From Pictodentalium vernedei (taxonomy: Eukaryota > Mollusca > Scaphopoda > Dentaliida > Dentaliidae): a stretch of 64,000 nt of DNA. Under the pieces are notes generated by a model. The model did no database searches. It had not been told where the DNA came from and was given only the letters and a program-made list of their open reading frames with translations. Each line of letters starts with the position of its first letter. The first letter of the stretch is position 1. The position numbers and the translations under genes are program-made. This document shows positions 33,108 to 44,140 of this stretch, in pieces. The DNA is taken from NCBI GenBank assembly GCA_031216915.1, contig CM062292.1, positions 208,961,262-209,025,261 on the forward strand, in the 5' to 3' direction.

Positions 33108-33612
33108 CGTGTAATCAGATCAACGCGGTTGTGTCGGAAACATGCCTCCCCGTAGTTGGCCGTCCGTTTCCCGTCGTTTATCGTTCGCATTTTTAGTTGA
33201 AGTTTACCTGCCGTCGATTTTCAAACCAACATGGCGTCTATCACAAGGTGAGTCTATAATTATTTCATTGCATTAGTTGGAGGTGATATTCAGTCGTAGT
33301 TCTACCAATGGAAATAGTTTTCTAGAATCCGCAGTTTTTCTTAAGTAACCCACAATAAGCGGCAACCCGACGTTGTGTCAACATTCGAAAACTGGAAAAG
33401 TGTCATCATTTCCATTCAACGGCGCCTCCATCGGTTTATTTTGACTTCTCATTGCCCGAATACTTCAATCCCACCAAAGCAATCAAACATCAGGCATATA
33501 AAACAAATATTCGAAGTAAAATTGTGATTATTTTATCCAAAACTTGACAACGCTATGTTCAACAGTTGACAACGCCACGGTTCGAACGTGTGATCTCAGT
33601 TATGCTGCATTG
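33108..33612 (+). repeat. Left arm of inverted duplication around the zinc-finger locus
   Basis: This is inverted relative to 36134-36628 over about 505 bp with scattered differences. The arm contains the presumed promoter, 5' UTR, first exon and start of intron 1 of the zinc-finger gene. Confidence 0.7.
33231..33247 (+). CDS. Putative first exon of the zinc-finger gene
   Basis: ATGGCGTCTATCACAAG is followed directly by GTGAGT, a strong splice donor, leaving phase 2. The exon at 34554 begins with T after a TCTCATTTCAG acceptor, which completes a Ser codon and keeps the frame. The upstream region (33110-33230) would be promoter and 5' UTR. A 16-nt variant of this exon occurs in the inverted arm near 36495-36510. 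Confidence 0.5.
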
Positions 33613-34553
33613 CAGCTATAACTATGTAAGAATACATGCGACCACAATGGCGCTATGTAATAAAGGCGTTAAGGGGAATGACGTTGTGCACCTTTGACAA
33701 TTATTCAACTTGTTTCTCCCATTATTCTGTTTTAAATAGAACAGAATCGGAAGTCAGACGCACGCCTTTCCCAGATTCCCTGGTATTTCAGAATGGATTT
33801 TTTCTTTTCATCGTATTTGGTGAAAAACGAACCACATGTAGGCAGCGAATCAGTGCCAGGGGAGTGAGGGGACACGTGTGGACAGATGTTATCATCTTTT
33901 TCCTGATGTCATTTTCCTGACAAAATGCATTCTTCCGCACCTGGGACAAAATCCAGCCCAATGTTATATTTCAATTTATGCTTGCATCGTTCTGCGCTAT
34001 TTTTTAATCTACTGAACACATGTGATAGCTCATTATTTCCCAGGATGTTATCGGGTGAAAGGATTGACACGCCATATTACTTAGTGACTAAGTCGCGGTC
34101 ATAAAATTTCGTCTCCCCAACCCCATTCGGATTTTTCGGTGCTACCGATCAAAGTTTTGATTTGATTTGATTTGAAGTTCTGCAGTTGCATTCCATATAT
34201 GGAGCTTATGGATATTCATGCATTCCATATATTGAATGCTCTACTAGAACTATGACCCATCACACTGAAAATGAATTGGGCTGGGTGGATCCAACATGAC
34301 CACAAAATACACAATGTCATTTATGATTTACATTTGTGGCTTATGAGTGCGTAAGCAAAGTATCGTTTTGATGGCCTTACGTCACGGTTCATCGTGGATC
34401 ATCATGTTGAATGGATACGCCCGCTCGCTCAGCTGCCCCAATTCAACCCTATTTCAGTTCTTCCCGGGTGATATCCCCCATATAAAATTAAATATGAAGA
34501 CTCCCATGGTACTTTTTAAATGGCCATTAATTGCTTAATTTGTCTCATTTCAG

Positions 34554-34704
34554 TTCAGATTTAGCAGACCTTGACTGTAAACCCTTTGATCACGAGGCCT
34601 CGACTGCTGCAGCGGATATAAGCAGTGACGGTCCACACGGAAACGTTGAAGAGAATAAAACAATTGACGCCAGAACAGAAAGGTGTGACAAGACGAAATC
34701 AAAG
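34554..34704 (+). CDS. Putative second exon of the zinc-finger gene
   Basis: It lies between acceptor TTTGTCTCATTTCAG and donor AAAG|GTATGT. It adds 50 codons of acidic sequence with no known domain (SDLADLDCKPFDHEASTAA). Its frame agrees with the first exon. At its end it is in phase 0, but the zinc-finger frame that follows is shifted by one base and starts only some 30 bp away, so either the real next exon is elsewhere or the locus is broken here. Confidence 0.5.
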
Positions 34705-34706
34705 GT

Positions 34707-35311
34707 ATGTTTGGAAATGACCCCGAATGGCGTTCATTTTTCAAATGCACTCCGTGTAACTTGACATTCACCCACAAAGACTCTCTGAGAACACACAACA
34801 AGAAACACGAAGGAACATTAGTGCCTTGCACATCGACATCGTGTACCAGGAGGTTCTACAGTAGAGCTGAAATGGGGAAGACATACACATGTGAGCAAGA
34901 TGCTTGCGATAAAACATTCAATTCAAAACAAGGGATGAAGAGGCATCAAAATGAGCACAAGGGGGTGTTTCGCCACAAATATCAGATATGTGGGAAGGGG
35001 TTTTCGTACTTGACCCAGTTTACTGATCATGCGACCAAACATCACGATATTCGCCCTCATAAATGCACAAAGTGCACAGCAACATTTGCATGTGAACGCA
35101 CATTCAAATTTCATGTAACCGTATGTGGCAAGGATCCAGAATTCGAATGTGACATATGTAGGAAGTATTATTTCAAAGCGAAGAAGTATATGATTGAGCA
35201 TCGTCATGTTCATAACTTCATACATCACCAGTCAAGTACCAATGCGACATGTGTGGCAAGTGTTATACACACAGAGGAGGCCTGAAGAAACACAAAAGTC
35301 GTAAACACTGA
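34707..35311 (+). pseudogene. C2H2 zinc-finger region
   Basis: Fingers in order: FKCTPCNLTFTHKDSLRTH, YTCEQDACDKTFNSKQGMKR, a third with QICGKGFSYLTQFTDH (its first Cys replaced by Tyr), a fourth HKCTKCTATFACERTFKFH, a fifth FECDICRKYYFKAKKYMIEH, and a sixth CDMCGKCYTHRGGLKKH at 35238-35290. The sixth finger is in another frame, so a one-base shift lies near 35230-35240. TFIIIA-type proteins have similar closely spaced fingers with C-x4-C spacing. Such proteins bind nucleic acid in the nucleus. With two frame losses (here and near 34710) it is probably a pseudogene. Confidence 0.65.
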
Positions 35312-36133
35312 CAATACATCATACTCTGGTCTTACGAATGACATTTTATTTTGTTTGTTTGTTGGTCCAACAGATAGTTGAATTTGCCCAGCATTTAGTT
35401 TATTTGAATATAACATTATTGCCTGCAAAAGATGGTTGTAATCTAGTTTAATACATAGTTCTCTCCATTTCGAGTCAATTCAGCATTTCGTGTGGACTCA
35501 TTCACCACACATATTTTTTCGCTTATAAGATAGGGTGTATTCAGACTCTAGGAAATTTTACTGGATTTGTTAACAGCCCAATTGTCGCAGTATATTCAGT
35601 GACGGGACAAGGTTGTGAGGGGCCCCGTACTTACCGTTATAAAACGTTCAAGTACCCACCGGGCTCGTCCAAACTTGGACCCTAAATCCGTAATATATTG
35701 TTTCAATGTGGTACGTCCTTTGGGACGTGCCACATCAAAAAAAAAAAAATATTGCGGACATTGGGTCCAAGTGGGGACTGCCCCCCCCCCCCAAAAAAAA
35801 TGACACATTGATGTTTCCACACTGAATGCATCACAGGAGAGACTCTTCTTTACTGCCACTAACGTAAAGCAGGTATGTATGTACAGACGGCATATAGTGT
35901 CAGTGCAAATGAGCAATGATGGCGAGGACGCACCGTAATGGCCCGTGCATTTATGCGAAAATACACTATTGTAAATGATCTCCCATTGTGTCAGTTTTCT
36001 AGATAAATTTCCCTATACAAATACATGAATTAATCTATCATGCATGTATAAGCTTTCATTTATTATAGATTAATTTCCGGATTTTTTTCCAGACCCGATC
36101 ATCCAGTCGTGGTTTCCGTCAATTCTATAAACA
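35312..36133. other. Non-coding; contains a long hairpin
   Basis: Region after the zinc fingers. A hairpin lies at 35672-35772 and a C run at about 35780-35793. No gene is supported. Confidence 0.4.
35672..35772. repeat. 100-bp imperfect hairpin
   Basis: CTTGGACCC at the left pairs with GGGTCCAAG at the right; CCGTAATAT pairs with ATATTGCGG; and ATGTGGTACGTCC with GGGACGTGCCACAT around a TTT loop. The loop-side arms are nearly perfect. It could be a MITE or a foldback transcript. Confidence 0.55.
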
Positions 36134-36628
36134 CAGCATATTATTATCAGTTCGAACCGTAGCTTTGTCAACCACTGAATACAGCGTTGTCAAGTTTTGG
36201 ATAAAAAATTCATAATTTTACTTCGAATATTTGTTTTTATATGCCTGGTGTTTGATTGGTTTGGTGTGAATGAAGTATCCGGGCAATGAAAAGTGAAAAT
36301 AAACCAATGGAGGCGCCGTTGAATGGAAATGATGACACTTTTCCTGTTTTCGAATGTTGACACATCGTCGGGTTTCCACTTATTGTGGGTTATTTAAAAA
36401 AAACTGCGGATTCTAAAAACTATTTCCATCGGTGGAACTATGACTGAATATCTCCTCCAACTGATGCAATGAGATAATTATAGACTCACCTTGTGATAGG
36501 ATCATGTTGATTTGAAAATCGACGGCATGTAAACTTCGACTAAAAATGCGAACGATAAACGACGGGAAGCGGATGGCCAACTACGGGGAGGCATGTTTCC
36601 GACACAACCGCGTTGATCTGATTACACG
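36134..36628 (-). repeat. Right arm of inverted duplication (copy of promoter and exon 1)
   Basis: Reverse-complement copy of 33108-33612. It includes a variant of the first exon followed by the same GTGAGTCTATAATT donor region, reading on the minus strand toward the zinc-finger region. Confidence 0.7.
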
Positions 36629-36671
36629 GTGTGCTCTAACGGGGAGGCCTACATCAACCCGGTTAAGGTTT

Positions 36672-36939
36672 GTCGTGACTTCCTCAACCAAAACCCAGTT
36701 CTCGATTGACCAAACTACAGTCCAGATTTGTCCCCGATCGAATATCTGTTGGATGAGGTGGACATGAGGGTCAGGAATTGCGCCAACGTCGCTCAGCTCA
36801 CAGAGGCCCTTCTTCAGGAGTGGAATAACACCCCACAAAGGACCATAAACAACTTGATAGAGTCAACCGTCAATGGTAAGGAGAGTTAGAGCAGCGACTG
36901 AAGCCCGGGGTGGGTACACCCTCTACGGATTTTGAGCAA
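36672..36939 (+). pseudogene. Tc1-like transposase C-terminal remnant
   Basis: The plus strand encodes NYSPDLSPIEYLLDEVDMRV, LTEALLQEWNNTPQRTINNL and, after a stop, RAATEARGGYTLYGF. This is the end of a Tc1/mariner DDE transposase, including the region of the last acidic catalytic residue (SPIEYL). Stops interrupt it before NYSPD and at GKES. The upstream catalytic part is missing. It adjoins the right inverted arm directly. Confidence 0.8.
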
Positions 36940-37239
36940 GAAGTGGCGTTGGGTACCCACGTTTGAATGTTATCCATGTAAACGCTGTCTGTGTTAAGAC
37001 AACAAAACTCGTCAAAATTTAATCAGCAATTAAGAAAAAAACATCAAAATCCAAACAATGAAATAATCATCCATAACACATTTGAAATATTTACGACAGA
37101 AAAAAACTCGCGTTTCTTTTTTCCGCTAGTCTATAAAATAAGTCAGTTCAATTTTACTGCAATTTATTTCCAGCAGATCTGTAATCCCATATGAAGCGAA
37201 AGCCATGAACCACTTCCATATAACCTTAGTTAAGACATC

Positions 37240-37412
37240 AAATACCTGGGTCGAATCTTCCCGGCCGAATCTTGTCGGCCGAATCTTGTCAGCCGAATCT
37301 TGTCGGCCGAATGGGATCGGGACGTTTCGGCCTTGAGACGTTTCGGCCCTGGGACGTTTCGGCCTTGAGACGTTTCGGCCTGGGACGTTTCGGCCTGGGA
37401 CGTTTCGGCCTT
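37240..37412. repeat. Minisatellite: CGAATCTTGTCGGC and GACGTTTCGGCC arrays
   Basis: Four CCGAATCTTGTCGG-type units at about 37250-37310 are followed by six GACGTTTCGGCC(TTG) units at 37319-37410. One more GACGTTTCGGCC is at 37681-37692. Confidence 0.7.
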
Positions 37413-37505
37413 GTAGAAAGTGGGTGGAGAGACAACGTAACAGCAGTGGCATGGAATACATACATTTATTTGAAGGATATAATATATTAATAATTATAGT
37501 ACATC

Positions 37506-37978
37506 ATATTGTTCTATTATAATAATCGATCGATATTTACATCAGTTGTATAAAATACCTTTATAATAACATCCGCGGCATGAAATACATTTAAAATAAC
37601 ATCAGGGGCATGAAATACATACATTTTATTTGTGAAATGATTGAAAAATTGCGGAAAGATAGAAATCGTTTCGGTCTAGAGACGTTTCGGCCCGTGATAA
37701 TAACTTTACCGCATCAATCAAAATGGCGGCTCTCAAAGCTTCACTTCAAATTTTCACTCGATATAATCAATTTGTTCTAAAAACGTTTAATGCAACGAAA
37801 ATATAGTGTGTATTTTGAATGGATGCCGAAAATCAGAGGTAATTTTCGGCATCCATTCAAAAAACACTTTATTTTCTTTGTTCTATTATAATAATCGATC
37901 GATATTTACATCAGTGGTATAAAATACCTTTATAATAACATCCGCGGCATGAAATACATTTAAAATAACATCAGAGGC
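37506..37978. repeat. Direct repeat pair flanking a perfect hairpin
   Basis: A block of about 100 bp (TTGTTCTATTATAATAATCG ...) is present at 37506-37612 and again at 37879-37978 with very few differences. Between them is a hairpin at 37806-37867 with a 21-bp perfect stem (TTTTGAATGGATGCCGAAAA and its complement) and an eight-base loop. Confidence 0.65.
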
Positions 37979-38050
37979 TGCATCTCGATGTGCGACAGTG
38001 TAAATTGTTAATCACATTGCGACTTGTTAATTGGTTCTCTTTGTCGGTGA

Positions 38051-40534
38051 GACTACTTACCGAGAACAACCGAGAACAGACAAAAAATAATAAATAAAGG
38101 TTAAAATAAATATTAACTGTTAGCATATAGGTACTGTATTTGTGTAAAGGCTGGAAAAAACAACTTTAAACCGACCAGGTCTATGGTGAAGCAGGTTATT
38201 CATTTATCCTCCGCCTTCGGCGCCGAACTGAGAAGAGAACAAACAAAATAATATATAAAGATCGAAATAAAAGTTTTTTGTTAGCGTATAAAGCATGTAT
38301 GTATGATATTATGTGCAAATTAGTAACAAAACAATTTTAAACCAGCCTGGTCTATGGTGAATGGGATTATTTATTAATTCCCACATTCAGCGCCGAACCG
38401 AGAAGAGGCTATACTTGCCGAGAACAAAACAAAATAATATTTAAAAATGAAAATAAAAGTTTATTGTTGGCTTATAAGGTATGTATTTACTGAGAGCAGG
38501 TATCTGACACCATTCATGCCTCGATTGCGATCTAAGATCCTGTCAGCAAGACTATTCCAAAAACGGGTTCTAGTCGTTTCGTCCCATGGTCGTTTCGTCC
38601 CAAGACGTTTCGTCCCATTTTGGTCGTTTCTTCCGATTTATTTTGGTCGTTTCGTCCCATGTAGATTTTTCACTTTAGTCGTTTCGTCCCATGTGGATTT
38701 TTCACTTTGGACGTTTCGTACCATCCGAGATTGGCTAGGTAATCTCAAATTTGGTTGATTTTTTATGATTATTTCTCAGTGAGACTATGCAAATATGGAT
38801 ATCATTGGAACCGGCTTGATCAGTTAGTTCCAATAATGTACGCATGGTTTTACTGGGGAAAATGTAAGACATTTCAGGCTCATTCATTTGTTGTGCAGTT
38901 TTGACCGATTTGTTAAAGGTTTAAGTCACAACGGGACATATAACGACGACGAATCGGGTATTATTGTTTATTATTTACACTTTTTCTTTGAACTCATCAT
39001 CAAACCTATCGCCCTTATGGGTGCGATGGTATTTCTTAAGGAGCTCAGCGAAAAGGATGTTGTAAAATATATAGTCAAGCATATAAAAACAAGCCCCCTA
39101 GGTTTGAAAGGCAGCAGTCGGTCCTATTATGCCCATACAGACATATCAAAGAGACGCACTGGTGTTTATACAAAAAGCCGACTTGATCAATCACACACAA
39201 CAGAAGGCTGTACTTACAACAACCAGCAAGTAAAAGTGTTTGACAGAACGACTTATTCACTCAATTAACAACAACAAAAATATAATTACAATCCTTATCA
39301 AAATTATTGAAAACAAACAAAAAAACTGTGAGTCCACATTGAGATTAGTAACAAAAGACATAATGGTTTGTTTGATTGACCGACAAATTCACATAAACAA
39401 AAAAGAACCTAATAACCTAACAAACAACAATTACACGTTTGTTACAGAACAAGATAAGTTTATATAAATTAGGGAAGCTAGGCGTTTTCACGTCAATCTC
39501 GGATGGGACGAAACGTCCAAAGTGAAAAATCCACATGGGACGAAACGACCAAAGTGAAAAATCTACATGGGACGAAACGACCAAAATAAATGGGACGAAA
39601 CGCCCAAAATGGGACGAAACGTCCTGGGACGAAACGACCATGGGACGAAACGACCTGATCCCTCCAAAAACTACAGCAGTGGCCACAAAAAAGCTGACCA
39701 GCGAAAGCCGAGTGAAGAACTCAAAGACGAGTAGTGCCATTAAGCACTAAAGGCCAACGTCTGGCCTGAGTAAGGTCCCAGTCCGCAGGACGAGGAACAC
39801 AAGGGGCAAATGTGCATACCCCCTCCCCCCACCACCACCACCAAAAAGCAAGCAACAACAACAACAACAAAAACCCGAAAAAACGCCAAAGTCGAATTAT
39901 TTCTCACTATATTCAGCGCTGCTTCGAAGCGTAGTCTATCCCAAAGGAGAAACGGCATATTTACAACGTTTTAACATTGAATTACAATCACTACCGACAT
40001 TTCAGATAACCGGTTGACGGTTTTTCTCATCAGTTAGGTAAGTAATTGGTTTTAAACCGGTTATCCGGTTAACCATTTCAGTACTACACTACACAGTGTC
40101 CACTTATAAAAAAAGAAGTGAGCACCGGCTTTCGTGACAAAAGAGAAGACAATTTTAAACCAGCCAAATCTACATTGGAATTGTGTTTCTATTTTAAATA
40201 TAAAGAAAAAATTAGACCAGCCAAAGTCTAAGTGATGGGAATTATTTATTAATCTTGTATTTACACAGAGAACAGACTTCTTACCGAGAACAAATGAAAC
40301 TACATGCAGTCAGTGTTAATTAAGAGTCACAATCTTGTTCTCGGTGAGTAGTCTCTTCTCGGTTCGGCGGCGAATACGAGATTGATAAATAATCCTCATC
40401 ACCACAGACTCAGTTGGTCTAAAATCTCAAAATTAATTCATACAATATACAGTACCTATATGTTAACAATTAATATTTATTTTTGCCTTTATTTATTATG
40501 TTGATTTGTTCTCGGTTGTTCTAGGTAAGTAGTC
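38051..40534. mobile_element. Inverted-repeat element with multi-unit termini
   Basis: The left end GACTACTTACCGAGAACAAC and its complement at about 40513-40534 are inverted over about 105 bp. Units with GCCGAACCGAGAAGAG and CAGCCTGGTCTATGGTG repeat two to three times at the left (38051-38470) and are mirrored at the right (40100-40534). A second element is nested at 38555-39652. No transposase is recognised. Confidence 0.55.
38555..39652. mobile_element. Short element with CGTTTCGTCCCA terminal arrays
   Basis: Arms of about 170 bp built from CGTTTCGTCCCA units (38570-38735) are inverted at 39500-39652 (TGGGACGAAACG units). The arms also share ATGTGGATTTTTCACTTTGG. The interior of about 760 bp has one 126-codon frame (38888-39268) without known motifs; it contains one possible membrane segment and is not supported as a gene. 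Confidence 0.6.
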
Positions 40535-40740
40535 TTACCCCTCTTTGTGGCTGTCGGCAATTGCAATCAAAGCCTGGTTCGCAAACTCAACACACATATA
40601 ATGAACCAGGCATTTGAAGGTGAATGCGCTCCACAACCTTCGTAAGACACGTAACAAAGAGACCACAAATAACATGATCAACATTATCTTCAATTCAAAT
40701 ACATGGCTTCTCACGACTGAGGACCCAATTGTATACGAAG

Positions 40741-40741
40741 A

Positions 40742-40781
<40 letters not shown>

Positions 40782-41143
40782 TCTTTGGCCAGCCGCTGAT
40801 TTGTCGCGGTCCTCATAAGAGAAGGCCATCATTCCCCCTGCACCCCACCCCCTCTTCCCCTCCTCTCCTCCCAGCATTCAGATATAAACTGCTTAATAGT
40901 GTCCCTCACTTCCTCTTTTTCAATTTCTTCAATAAGCATTCTTACCCTCTCCCTCGTGTCCCCCTTCAGCCATCTATCCTTTGTTTCTTCACCCCACTTC
41001 TGCATTATTCTTCCAGTAAATTTTATTCTATGAGGTATATACTGTGGGCATTCCAAGAGAAAATGTTCCAGGGTCTCCACTACTCCAGAGTGGCACATTT
41101 GGCATCCCTTTTCCCCATCTCTCCCAATTTTTCCCCGAAGCTC
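40741..41143 (-). mobile_element. 5'-truncated copy of LINE-A
   Basis: It matches the last ~380 bp of LINE-A (19125-19512) almost base for base, including the CQMCHSGVVETLEHFLLEC coding segment and the 3' UTR. It begins with a longer (AAT)n tail at 40743-40780. The homology stops at CGAAGCTC (41143), the truncation point. Confidence 0.85.
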
Positions 41144-42300
41144 GAATATTCGACTGACCTATAGACATTACAGAGACAGCAACTATTTGGCACTGACATT
41201 TTTACCTAAACTAAAATCCAAAGTATTCACACATACTGACATCCCAAAATGATGGACAAATAACAAGTGCAAGAGTATAAATAATTTTATAAAAATTGGA
41301 AAATGAATGGAGAATTCTGAAATTGCCAGATTAGACTTTACAGACTTGAAGACATTGTTGTTCACCAATATCGTTACATTAGGAATTATTATTTTCGGAA
41401 GTGATTTTTCAATGATTCGCCAACGATGCAAAGAAAACTGGCCGTAAGACAAGAGATGTGGTCAGCACCCACGGATGACTAACGGAATCAACGAAATAAT
41501 AAAAGGTAACTGATTTATGTTTCCGACAATTCTAAAAAATCAAACTTCGACTGACGGATGTTTGACAGTACATAAATCTGCGGCAATTGCAAAAATAAAT
41601 AAATAAATAAATGGTCAGGTAAAGAGGGGGAATACCTCGAAAACAAAAAGTGTCAAGAAAAAAAAAACAAGGCTAAATTAAAGCCGTTGACACTGAGACG
41701 AAATAGCTAAAAAAAATATACTGTGTATACACATATATTAAATAAGTGGCACCCTGATGGGAGTTTTATTTTTATCAAATATTACAAAGATTTGTCTTGT
41801 GATACCCAATTAGCACTTGCTCGCTTCATCCAGACACCGAGGTAGTCTATTAAATACAAAGCTACCTACTAAATACCGAGAGGCAGTTTTCGGTGACAGC
41901 TCGGTCAATATGCCTTGCATTTACTCGAATAAATCAACGGTTATATCACATATATTGCTCCAAAGGACAAAATTATTTGTCTGAACGTATATTCAAACAT
42001 TTAAACAACTCTTCCTTATTCATTTTCCTTCATCTCGGTATCCCTTGGTATACCTCGGTATCCCTAGACTGCCATAGACTGCCTGGATTGGCAATTTCAA
42101 CAGGTACATGTATTTTTGCTGGAACATGGTTTGTGTTGTTCAAGTAATCATTCCCGACATTTAATCTACCCACAAGCGGCTAATGTGGATAAAACAGAAT
42201 TCTCCAGAGTTTACAACTGGAATTTGTTCCCATTTCTTGGCAAGTTTATGAATTCATTCAAACTTTCTCACAAACACTGGCAGTTATTGTATACATGGGT
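41144..42300. other. No recognised gene
   Basis: AT-rich DNA with an (AAAT)n tract near 41597-41612. Short frames on both strands have no recognisable domain. Confidence 0.35.
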
Positions 42301-42304
42301 AATC

Positions 42305-42530
42305 GGGAGCGAATACGCCCAAACCGGCCTCCAGCCAAACCAGCCTCCGACATTTTTGCCCAAACCGGCCTCCACTTAACCCAAAACGGCCTCCACATTT
42401 TTACCCAATCCGGCCTCCACATTTTTACCCAAACCGGCCTCCAATATTTTCATCGTCGGCGACGGTTAAGCATTGATCATCCAAACCGGCCCACACTTTT
42501 TCACCCAAACCGGCCTACATTATTTTAATT
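42305..42530. repeat. Minisatellite: CCCAAACCGGCCTCCACATTT units
   Basis: About eight degenerate units of 20-30 bp with the core AACCGGCCTCCA. Open frames here are products of the repeat. Confidence 0.7.
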
Positions 42531-44022
42531 GGCTGTCTGCGTTAAACATTGATCACTCAACCCGTCCTCCGCAATTGCATTTTGTGGCGTCTCTAAAACA
42601 TCAATATACTTAAATAGAATGTCTTACAGCCGCAAAAATGCAATTGCAAAAGAAAAATAATTTACATAAGCGAACTTTTCCCAGGAAACAATTGGGGTAA
42701 TCTAAGGGATTTTGAAAGAAAAACAACACTGAGTTTCGAAATAATAGCTTTAATGGCATATATCAAATGGCAAGACAAACATTTAGATGGCCCAACATCA
42801 TCAGACACTTCCTCGTTAACACTTTCTTCCTCAATTGAATGAATGAAAGGTTTTAGCGCGCCGAAGGCGCGCAGGGACGATGTGAGATTTACAAATCCCT
42901 TGCGACCCCGGTTAACCTTATTTTATTTCACTTGGATTACACAGGCCTAGCTTTCCTATTGCCCAAAATGGAGTCTGAGGTGGGGGGGGGGGGGGGGGTA
43001 TGCACGCGGTTAGAATACCCGGCAGTTTACGTTGGAGTGTTAGATGGTCAATACTCAATCCCTCAACGCCTTTAAAACTATTAGAGAGTGGGCTCTATTC
43101 GGTTCCAGTTCGGCGATGGTAGAGGTTTGAGTCCCACCATGGTGGCGAGCCAGAATGTAATGTTGTGCGATGGCAAGTTTAAGAGAAGAAGAGAAAAGAA
43201 AACCAAACAGCAACGCCGGTTTGGTAGCGGCCCCGGTATATGACCATAGCGGTTACAAAAAAGAAGTGGAGAAAGCTCCAACAGTTTAGTTTTGAAAAAC
43301 CGGGAGTCATCCATCAAGCCTTCTGGGAGATAGGATGCCATATGTGATTTTGAGGTATCTGGTTATCCTTCGGGAATTCCAAATGACCTCCTCCATCCCC
43401 CCCCCCCCCCCCAAAAAAAAACAAAAGAAAACTAGAGAATTGTAATTTGTTGGACAAAATACGGGCTTTCCCAACTTTTTAATGTGAAAAGGCAAACTGT
43501 ATTGTACACAAACTATCGATCAGTTTAGAAAACAGAAAATTTAGTGGAAATCAAAGTTTTTGTGATGCTGCTAGTTTTTATGCAGCCAAAACAGATATTT
43601 GAGATACAGCAGGACACCAAAACATTTAACATAAAATTTGCTCGTCAATAATTACAGAGTATTTTCATAGAAAGCAAAACAAGTGATGTCCTTTCTGCTT
43701 TGAAAAAAAATAAGTACACATGAATTATGGGCGTACGGGCCAGGGTTTCATGGAGGACCGTGCCCCAACCCACTCCTGAGTCAGAAAGGAGCTGATCTTT
43801 CAGCCACTATGCCAGAAAATTTCGGACAATTTAGTTGCCAGAAATGACCACAAAACATTTTGGTTTTCCACACGAAATGTTGTTTTCCTATCTCAGCACT
43901 TAGAAGTTGCAAGTAAACTGACCATTATACTGTACAAGTTGATTCAGTGGAACCATATCCACATTAATATTATTCATTTATAATCACACAAGTACATATA
44001 AAGAGTTCTATTACTACATATT
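42531..44022. other. No recognised gene; G and C runs
   Basis: Contains a GCGCGCCGAAGGCGCGC hairpin near 42856-42872, a G run at about 42981-42998 and a C run at about 43398-43412. Short frames have no support. Confidence 0.35.
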
Positions 44023-44140
44023 ACGGTAGCGCGGTGGCGCAGAAGGTAGAGATGATTGTTGCAATCCAAGAAGTCCTCTGTTTGAATCCCGCCTGTGGCA
44101 ACCACATTGTGTCCTTGAGCAAGACACTTCATCCCAATTT
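44023..44140 (+). repeat. tRNA-derived SINE with CCTTGAGCAAGACACTT domain
   Basis: GCGGTGGCGCAGAAGGTAGAG resembles box A and CTGTTTGAATCCCGCC resembles box B. The body has GTCCTTGAGCAAGACACTTC, a conserved SINE block also seen inverted at about 45145-45165. A long G run follows at 44153-44171. Confidence 0.6.

Noticed and set aside
38888..39268. 126-codon frame as a gene
   Set aside because: It lies inside a short inverted-repeat element and has no recognisable motif; length alone is not enough.
40741..40785. (AAT)n tract as an independent microsatellite or promoter
   Set aside because: It is the 3' tail of the truncated LINE-A copy.
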